A stretch of 64,000 nt of DNA, taken from contig NW_006500010.1 of the NCBI RefSeq assembly GCF_000471905.2, forward strand, positions 1,886,852 to 1,950,851. The letters are read 5' to 3'. Under the pieces are notes generated by a model, which was given only the letters and a program-made list of their open reading frames with translations, did no database searches and was not told where the DNA came from. Numbering within the stretch: the first letter of the stretch is position 1; every line of letters begins with the position of its first letter. Source of the stretch: Amborella trichopoda (Eukaryota; Streptophyta; Magnoliopsida; Amborellales; Amborellaceae). The translations under genes were made by a program, and so were the position numbers. Below, piece by piece: positions 58,349-64,000 of the stretch.

Positions 58349-59114
58349 GTGAGATTTTCTTGCTTAATATTTCTGAAAATTTTAATTTTAAATTTGTTTT
58401 GTTATCTTTCTCCTTTTTTGGAGTAACCTGAGCTCTAATCCCATAGTTTTTATTTGTTCAGTGAGTTATTTACCTCCAAAATCATTAAATGAAGTTGCAG
58501 AAGCATCAATTTCTTATTCTCCAGCTGTTGATCTTTTTTTTTTTGTTGTTTTTTTACTTTTCTGATCTTCAAGTAGTATTTTCTCTGGGAGTCTGGTTTT
58601 GAGTATTGATGCTTCCTTTTTTCGATAAATTAGTAACCTCTCTCTCTCTAAAAGAGCAACTTTGTTTCTCTCTCCAGTCTTCTCTTATCTTTCTCTCTCT
58701 AGATCGCTCTCTCTCTCTCTCTCAGACTCACTAGGTTTTTCAGTTTTTCTCTCAGCGCGTTCTAGAGAGAGAGACTTGACATTGCACGTCTGAAGTCAAG
58801 GCTCTCTCTCATCTTCACTGCTCAAGAAATTCTACCGAGCGTGTTTCTCTCTCTAGAAAACAAGGGTAGCACTCTAGAAATCATTTATGACAAAATACAA
58901 TCCTGAAATTAGATATTTGTTGTTGAATTTTGCATCATTTGGGAAAATAAAGTTTGCATTTATTTTGGTTAAATATAAATAATGCTATTATTTATTATGC
59001 AAGATCACTCGGAAGGAAGAATTTGATTGTTGGAGATTTGAGTGGGAAACAATCGAGGTTGCTCTCCACACAACAGAGAAGGTACATTGCATTCTCTTTT
59101 ACAATTTTAGATAT

Positions 59115-59508
59115 GGGTACGGTTTGTACAGAGCCTAAGGCTCGGAACAATCAAATTAGAGCGTACCTTCAAATAGTATCGGGAAATATGGTTTTAATAT
59201 TCGAAATCTTTGTGATAGCTTTAAAATATATTTGTATATTTATTTATGAAGTTTAAAGCTTAAAAAATAGTATAGATCGACAGATCTATGAGAACTTTAA
59301 AATATTAAAAATTGATTGTCAAAAAATGTGTTACAAAATACACTATTTTCAAAACTAAAAATCCATTTTTTTCTCATGTCCATGCATCTTGATGTTGAGA
59401 TGGCCGATTTGACGATATTTGGGCATCAAAACAACCTCTTTTATTGAAATTTTTGGGGTAGGCTCAAATTTGATTGTTTAGAGCCTCGGCTCTATATAAA
59501 CTTGTCCC
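59115..59508. mobile_element. Mutator-like MITE, copy H (diverged terminal palindrome)
   Basis: A 394-bp element with perfect 9-bp target duplications tttagatat at 59106-59114 and 59509-59517. The ends gggtacggtttgtacagagcc and (inverted) gggacaagtttatatagagcc match. The subterminal palindrome is now gagcc-taa-ggctc on the left and gagcc-tc-ggctc on the right instead of aaggttgcaacctt. The interior retains family words (acagatctatgagaa, gtgttacaaaatacactatt). Confidence 0.92.
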
Positions 59509-59570
59509 TTTAGATATATATCTTCTTGTATAAAAAAGTAAATGGTCTCCTTGAATACAGTTCCAATAAA

Positions 59571-59942
59571 GGGTGAGATCTGTATAAATTGCCCACACTT
59601 CTAAATTTTGCTAGCAGATGTAGTTTCAGTGTCGAAAATCTTAATATAGCCAGAAAATTCATGTTCAACCTAATTACAAAGTTCAAAATTCTAAAAAATG
59701 GTACAATCAAGTAAATCTATAAACACTTGAAAATCTTAAAAATAGATAATCTAGATAATTCGTTATAAGATGCACTATTTTTAGGATTTGAAATTATTAC
59801 TTTTCTTTATATCCATAAATCTGGAGGTCAAAATGATCAATTTGAATATTTTTTCCAATTTCGAAACACATTGTTCTACTGGATTGTTTAAGCACACCTT
59901 ATTTCTATAGGATAAAGTTGCAACCATATATAATTTTTTTCC
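59571..59942. mobile_element. Mutator-like MITE, copy I (worn)
   Basis: Starts gggtgagatctgtataaatt and ends aaagttgcaaccatatataa with a T-rich tip. The interior (aagtaaatctataaacactt, agatgcactatttttagg) is clearly of the family. No target duplication remains. It lies 62 bases after copy H, in the same intron. Confidence 0.75.
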
Positions 59943-60685
59943 ATTTACTCATGATATATTTTGAAAAGCTTACATAGGAACATTTGTTGGATGGTAAAAA
60001 CAAGTAAATAAGTCAGTGGGGATTTGGGTCCTATCCTTTGGTGAGAATAGGGATTTACACCCGCCGGTTAAAAACCTATCTACTGAAATTTTTGTGAGCT
60101 AAAAATTTCCCTCTAATAATCTTAGATGCATCCCAAGATCAATCCATAAAAAGAGGAGCTTAAATTCCACATCTAACCCATGAAAACAGACTATCCAATT
60201 TAGAGGGAACTTAGTGCAAGTTTTTGAGCTCCAAGTGTACATTTTTTAAAGTTGAACTTGGAGAAAAAATAAAATAAAAAGAGTCCTCGGTACACTGACA
60301 TTTAGACAAGGCGTTTCAACCGGTTTTGACCAAATGTACAATTTTGTTCCACGGGGCCACCCAATCCTTTTCAACAAAAAGGGGGCTGCCAGCCCGAGCA
60401 CTCTTATATGTACGGCCCTTCTCTTATTCAAACTTATAAATTCTCCTCTACTGTCTAAATTTAAGTGTAAGGCCCTTCTCTTATTCAAACGTATAAATTC
60501 TGCTTATAAATAAATGTAAGAAAAGTTTTACACTAGCTGTCAGCCTAACACAACCTTCGTCATTTTTCTACTAGCATTGGATTTCAACCATAAAATACTT
60601 TTTCTATCCCATCTTCATTGTATAATAAATATTAATTAAAGCTTGAGTACTTCAAATAACTATTGGATACTATATTGTTACACAG

Positions 60686-61478
60686 GCTCGAGGGGAAAGT
60701 GACAATCATAACCGGGGCCGCCAGCGGGATCGGTAAGGCTATCGCAGAGGAGTTCATCCGCAATGGGGCAAAAGTGATAATCACCGACGTCCAGGATGCC
60801 CTTGGCGAGCAAACCGCTGCACAACTCGGCCCCAACGCTTCATACTCACATTGTGACGTTACGCAAGAATCTGAAGTCTCAGCTGTTGTCGACCTTGCAG
60901 TGTCCGGTCACGGCCGCCTTGATGTCATGCACAACAATGCTGGGGTCCCCGGTCCCCTCATCCCTAGTGTCACCAATCTCGATCTCACCGACTTCGACAA
61001 AGTCATGCAAGTGAACCTCAGAGGAGCCCTAGCTGGCATGAAACATGCAGCTCGAGTGATGATACCTAATAAAAGCGGGTGTATACTTTGCACAGCCAGC
61101 ATTACAGGAATATTGACTGGACTTGCTCCCCACCCTTACTCAGTCTCTAAGTTTGCCATCATAGGGCTTATGAAGTCCATGGCTAGTGAGCTTGGGAGGC
61201 ATGGGATCAGAGTGAATTGCATATCTCCATTTGCCATACCGACTCCACTAGCACTGGATGGGATGGCACATATGTTTCCGGATATGGGGGTGGAGAAGAG
61301 GTCAGAGATTTTACGGGGGACAGGGGAGCTCCAGGGGGCGAATTGTGAGGTAGAGGACATTGCAAAGGCCGCGGTTTATTTGGCGTCGGATGATGCAAAG
61401 TATGTTAGTGGCCACAATTTGGTGGTGGATGGAGGTTTCACCATCTCTAAGCAGCTGGGGCTTTTTCGACCTAGTTAG
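60686..61478 (+). CDS. Short-chain dehydrogenase/reductase (SDR110C-like), exon 2
   Basis: Encodes 264 residues of a classical NAD(P)-dependent SDR. It has the dinucleotide-binding TGAASGIG near the start, the D of ITDVQDA (NAD preference likely), the CDVT adenine-ring motif, NNAG, the catalytic Ser in LCTASITG and YSVSK (Tyr/Lys of the active site). The C-terminal VSGHNLVVDGGFTISKQ is typical. The closest named plant groups are secoisolariciresinol-dehydrogenase-, ABA2- and zerumbone-synthase-like proteins, so the substrate is likely an alcohol of specialised metabolism and is not determined. The exon starts at the acceptor after tgttacacag. The upstream TTG is not a start. Total predicted length with exon 1 is 270 residues, normal for the family. 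It is unusually GC-rich compared with its flanks. Confidence 0.93.
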
Positions 61479-62538
61479 CAAACTAGTCTATTCCTTAGCT
61501 TCATATCTGATGTGAATGGTTAGCAGCTTTACATCTCAAGTTTGATTATTACCACGAACTACCAGAAAAAGAGAGAAAAATAACAAAACAAACGGAGCTC
61601 ACATGGTGCATCTACTGCCTTGACCACCTCTAGCTAGAGCCCATTCTCTCAGCAACAGCCATTGTAGCCATTGCGGTTGGGCACGAGATCAGTGGTGTAC
61701 GTTTTTCTTTTTTCTTTTTGAACATGTACTCTTTGGCTTTCCTATAAAAGAACACAAGGAAAATTATGAGTTCAGTGAAATTGAGCCGAGTTTCTGGGCT
61801 CAATCAACTTGAAATGGCTGTTAACAAAAATGAAAGGAAAACACAAAGATGGTAAATGCACCCACAAGGTCTGTAGTCATCGATTGACGGCTGAGATGAA
61901 CTGTCCTCCGCTTGAGGACAAGAAGTTCAGCTTGACAGACTTGGGCGGAGAAGCAGTACATAGCCAAACAAACAGTGGTGATGCATTTACTTTACAAATA
62001 TGGTAAATGTAACCACACTTTCCCTAATTAAATTGCTAAAAACCACTGTTGTCTATAACCTTCAGCCATGAATCATGACACTTGGTCTCTAGTTCTACAA
62101 CTTGCATCGGTTCAAAGTTCATACCATGAAAGTTTTTCACCCATGCAAATTGTGCAAACTTTAGCCAGAAAGTTAAAACATAAACATAATCAGGGCAGGG
62201 TAATGAATACTCAGACACTGACGTCAATCATTCGGGCAGGGTAATGAACACTCCAATACTGCAGTCGATCATTAAAGTAAAAAAGGAAATACTTTGCCAT
62301 TATGAACAGAAACGGGATTTGAGCTTATTCCAGACTCACGTTGTTACTACAATACTCATGAAAATTAATGTGCAGCGATGCCAACGTTTCTTGTTATTAC
62401 AGAACAGATGCCGATGCATATGACTTTGCCGACTGGAATCAATCAATACATCCATTCAGTAATAAAGCAAAGGAAATAAAAAAAAAAATCAACGAGATTT
62501 TCTTCAATGCCACTTTGGGCATGCGAATCGATCCCTTT
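61479..62538. other. Intergenic between convergent SDR and shikimate dehydrogenase genes
   Basis: The 3' UTR of the SDR gene should occupy the first few hundred bases, and that of the minus-strand gene the last few hundred. The frame at 61809-62006 has no recognisable domain. An imperfect 41-bp tandem repeat lies at 62193-62274. Nothing else was recognised. Confidence 0.5.
62193..62274. repeat. 41-bp imperfect tandem duplication
   Basis: gggcagggtaatgaa at 62193 and 62234, followed by similar actc...actg...cgatcatt pieces that differ by several substitutions. Confidence 0.85.
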
Positions 62539-62582
62539 TTAAATGTTTCTCATCACGGCCTCTCGCATCACCTTCTCGGGGG
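62539..62582 (-). CDS. DHQ dehydratase/shikimate dehydrogenase, last coding exon
   Basis: A 44-base exon. The acceptor CATTCTTGCAG (AG at 62584-62583) is followed by codons for APEKVMREAVMRNI and stop TAA at 62541-62539. It joins the preceding exon in phase 1 (FTGLR-APEKVM), matching the usual TGLPAPKELM-like ending of plant bifunctional enzymes. It was too short for ORF finding. Confidence 0.85.
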
Positions 62583-62684
62583 CTGCAAGAATGGGAAGGT
62601 GATATTCTGAAGTTCAATATCCAAAACGTATAGGAACAAATGGAACGCTACATGTAATAACATTTAAAAGAATAAAAAAGAGAA

Positions 62685-63076
62685 GGATGAGATTTTTATA
62701 AGGTGTCGTCCTTGTACTGTAGAAGTAAGGCACAAGTCTAATTTTGTGGGGAGATGTAGTTTTGGTATCAAAAACCTTATGATGGCTTGGAAATCTATTT
62801 TTATCCATAGTTATGAAATTTAAAATACCAAAAAAGTGTACAAATCGAACAAATCTTGAACACTTGAAAATATCAAATATAGACGGTCCTGAAAATTCGT
62901 TACAAGATTCCCTATTTTTAGGGTTCGAAATTCTTTGTCTTCATATCCACATATATTGAGGTCGAGATGATCAAATTGGAGGGCTTTCAACCATCGTAAT
63001 TCTATCTTCTAGAGGATTGTTGATGTGCTATCTTAATTAAATAGTATAAGGTTGACACCCTATATAAACCTCTCTC
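62685..63076. mobile_element. Mutator-like MITE, copy J, in the last intron of the shikimate dehydrogenase gene
   Basis: A 392-bp element with perfect 9-bp target duplications aaaagagaa at 62676-62684 and 63077-63085. The left end ggatgagatttttataagg is followed by the diverged tgtcgtcctt, and the right end is aaggttgacaccctatataa. It holds the uninterrupted atggcttggaaatc site that is split by the solo LTR in copy L. Confidence 0.92.
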
Positions 63077-63438
63077 AAAAGAGAAAGGTTAGATGTAAAA
63101 AAAAACCTCAACTATCTATATTAACAAAATAATTATAATAATATTTATAAGGAAAAGTATACAAAGATATCATTTACTTTCAGTGCAGGGAGGTGACAAT
63201 CACTCTTGTCCGTCAGATTTTAATTTGGGTGATTGTAATTGTGTCATTGACTAGACTAAAAGTTAAAAAAAAACTTCGTCGAACTTCACGACACACACTA
63301 AGCCAAAACCATTCAAATTTGATATTTAATGGGTAGGAGTGATTGTGACCTCCTTGTAATAATGGTAAGTGGTTTCACAATATACAATCCCTAATTATAA
63401 TGATTCAAACTTGTTAAAATTAAAGGCCTTTCCCTTAC

Positions 63439-63601
63439 CTCGTAAACCAGTGAAGAGCTCAAATTGTCCCATTGCCTGCCTAATGAACATCTCTAACCCA
63501 CTCACAACAGTGGCTCCAACTTCCTCAGCTTCTGTCAAGAGCCTAGTGACTTTCGGAGTGTAAACCGCATCGAAAACCACGCTATAAGATTTCAGTGCTT
63601 G
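63439..63601 (-). CDS. DHQ dehydratase/shikimate dehydrogenase, penultimate exon
   Basis: A 163-base exon encoding QALKSYSVVFDAVYTPKVTR, then LLTEAEEVGATVVSGLEMFI and RQAMGQFELFTGLR. The FDAVYTPK and GLEMFxxQAxxQFxxFTG blocks are diagnostic of the shikimate dehydrogenase (AroE-like) C-terminal domain. The Gln of the QA motif contributes to shikimate binding in the family. The donor CGAG|GTAAGG (GT at 63438-63437) is phase 1, and the acceptor GAATTCAG (AG at 63603-63602) is phase 0. The polypyrimidine tract upstream of that acceptor is weak. Confidence 0.92.
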
Positions 63602-63756
63602 CTGAATTCACACCCATATGCACCAGTCTCCATCATTGTCGTGATCATTTAATAAACCCCAATAAATTATTAGAAAAACATATGCTGCTATAATAGTTAA
63701 TGAGATTGAGATCAAATCAAGAATCTCATTTTCGATCAAATCACACAAGCTCCATC

Positions 63757-63791
63757 TCTCTCTCTCCCACACTCACACACACACACACACA
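63757..63791. repeat. CT/CA microsatellite in an intron
   Basis: A ctctctc run followed by acacacac inside the intron 63602-63964 of the shikimate dehydrogenase gene. Confidence 0.9.
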
Positions 63792-63964
63792 TGGGTGCGT
63801 GTGCCTTTGCAAGCACACACATAATTCAGAGCTATCATCGACAAACTGAATGAAAATTCTGAAAATGAGAAATACATGATAGGTTTGGATCTTGTTTTTT
63901 AGCTTGTAATTAGTTGTGTTTAATTTGGGCTTAGCGGACCAGGAGGTACAGATAGGACACAAAC

Positions 63965-64000
63965 CTTTGATATCGGTGTCTCGTCAATGTTTGGATGCAT
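63965..64000 (-). CDS. DHQ dehydratase/shikimate dehydrogenase, exon cut by the window edge
   Basis: The 36 visible bases encode MHPNIDETPISK and stop at the donor AAG|GTTTGT (GT at 63964-63963). It fits the family's T-S-V-GM-P-N-DETPI block directly before the next exon (phase 0). The gene encodes the plastid enzyme that converts 3-dehydroquinate via dehydroshikimate to shikimate in aromatic amino-acid synthesis. The dehydratase half and most of the dehydrogenase half lie beyond base 64000. The visible three exons give 80 residues plus stop, in frame. The Arabidopsis counterpart is At3g06350 (MEE32). Confidence 0.88.

Larger units (their letters stand above)
58351..60685 (+). other. Proposed intron 1 of the SDR gene
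   Basis: The intron is about 2.3 kb, from the donor at 58349 to the acceptor tgttacacag (AG at 60684-60685). It contains CT-rich stretches (58640-58720), MITE copies H and I, and a short imperfect duplication of ggcccttctcttattcaaac (60414 and 60471). No coding is visible. Confidence 0.5.

Noticed and set aside
60663..60685. TTG start for the SDR protein (reading MDTILLHR)
   Set aside because: Nuclear plant genes do not usually start with TTG. The segment ends in a clear splice acceptor, and an in-phase exon with ATG is available upstream.
61809..62006. 65-codon frame after the SDR gene
   Set aside because: Cys/His residues first suggested a zinc-knuckle (gag) fragment, but spacing does not fit CCHC and no retroelement context surrounds it.

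Overview
This window reads as nuclear DNA of a flowering plant. It has large introns, AT-rich intergenic DNA, copia/LINE/RTE retrotransposon relics, many short inverted-repeat elements, a plant-type tRNA-Pro pair and typical plant gene families. The decayed retroelements and kilobase-scale introns suggest a woody or early-diverging lineage, but that is a low-confidence inference and I cannot name the species.

Five protein genes are supported. (1) Minus strand, 276-7724: the N-terminal 924 residues of a BRCT-domain DNA-repair-type protein (resembling Arabidopsis At3g21480/At4g03130). Its three exons join in phase and the BRCT domain runs off the left edge. (2) Minus strand, 33180-36467: a complete 1095-residue J-domain protein with a zinc ribbon and two DUF3444 domains, with a probable 2.35-kb intron in the 5' leader. 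(3) Minus strand, 52253-54178: an intronless PLS-type pentatricopeptide repeat protein that resembles At2g36980. (4) Plus strand, 58329-61478: a short-chain dehydrogenase/reductase. Its likely first exon has only 20 coding bases and lies 2.3 kb upstream. (5) Minus strand, 62539-64000: the last three exons of a bifunctional dehydroquinate dehydratase/shikimate dehydrogenase, cut by the right edge.

The DNA between genes is mobile-element debris. A decayed copia element (about 17868-24099, minus strand) keeps its 5' LTR, gag, protease, integrase, RT and RNase H remnants. It is split by a 1.8-kb LTR-like insertion with a 5-bp target duplication. A second copia (28816-30298) and a copia RT scrap (24175-24700) follow. 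RTE-type LINE fragments ending in GAT repeats, L1-type RNase H fragments and a 1.67-kb solo LTR (42506-44176, target duplication GCTTG) are also present.

The dominant small element is a 355-394-bp MITE family. It has 9-bp target duplications (Mutator-like) and a palindrome (TAAGGTTGCAACCTTA or a diverged equivalent) next to each terminus. At least ten copies occur, several of them inside introns of the SDR and shikimate dehydrogenase genes. A second inverted-terminal family occurs at 10868-11248 and 45941-46255. Several insertions can be dated relative to each other by nesting, and two have an empty-site paralogue in the same window.

Assembly caveats: there are N gaps at 17290-17398 and 43973-43992, and the noisy low-complexity sequence at 1-120 and 17399-17450 looks like contig-end consensus error. 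I found no CRISPR array, rRNA, operon or organellar segment, and nothing that amounts to a new multi-gene system. The most unusual signals are the co-varying palindromic ends of the MITE family and the co-varying dyads of the LTR minisatellite.
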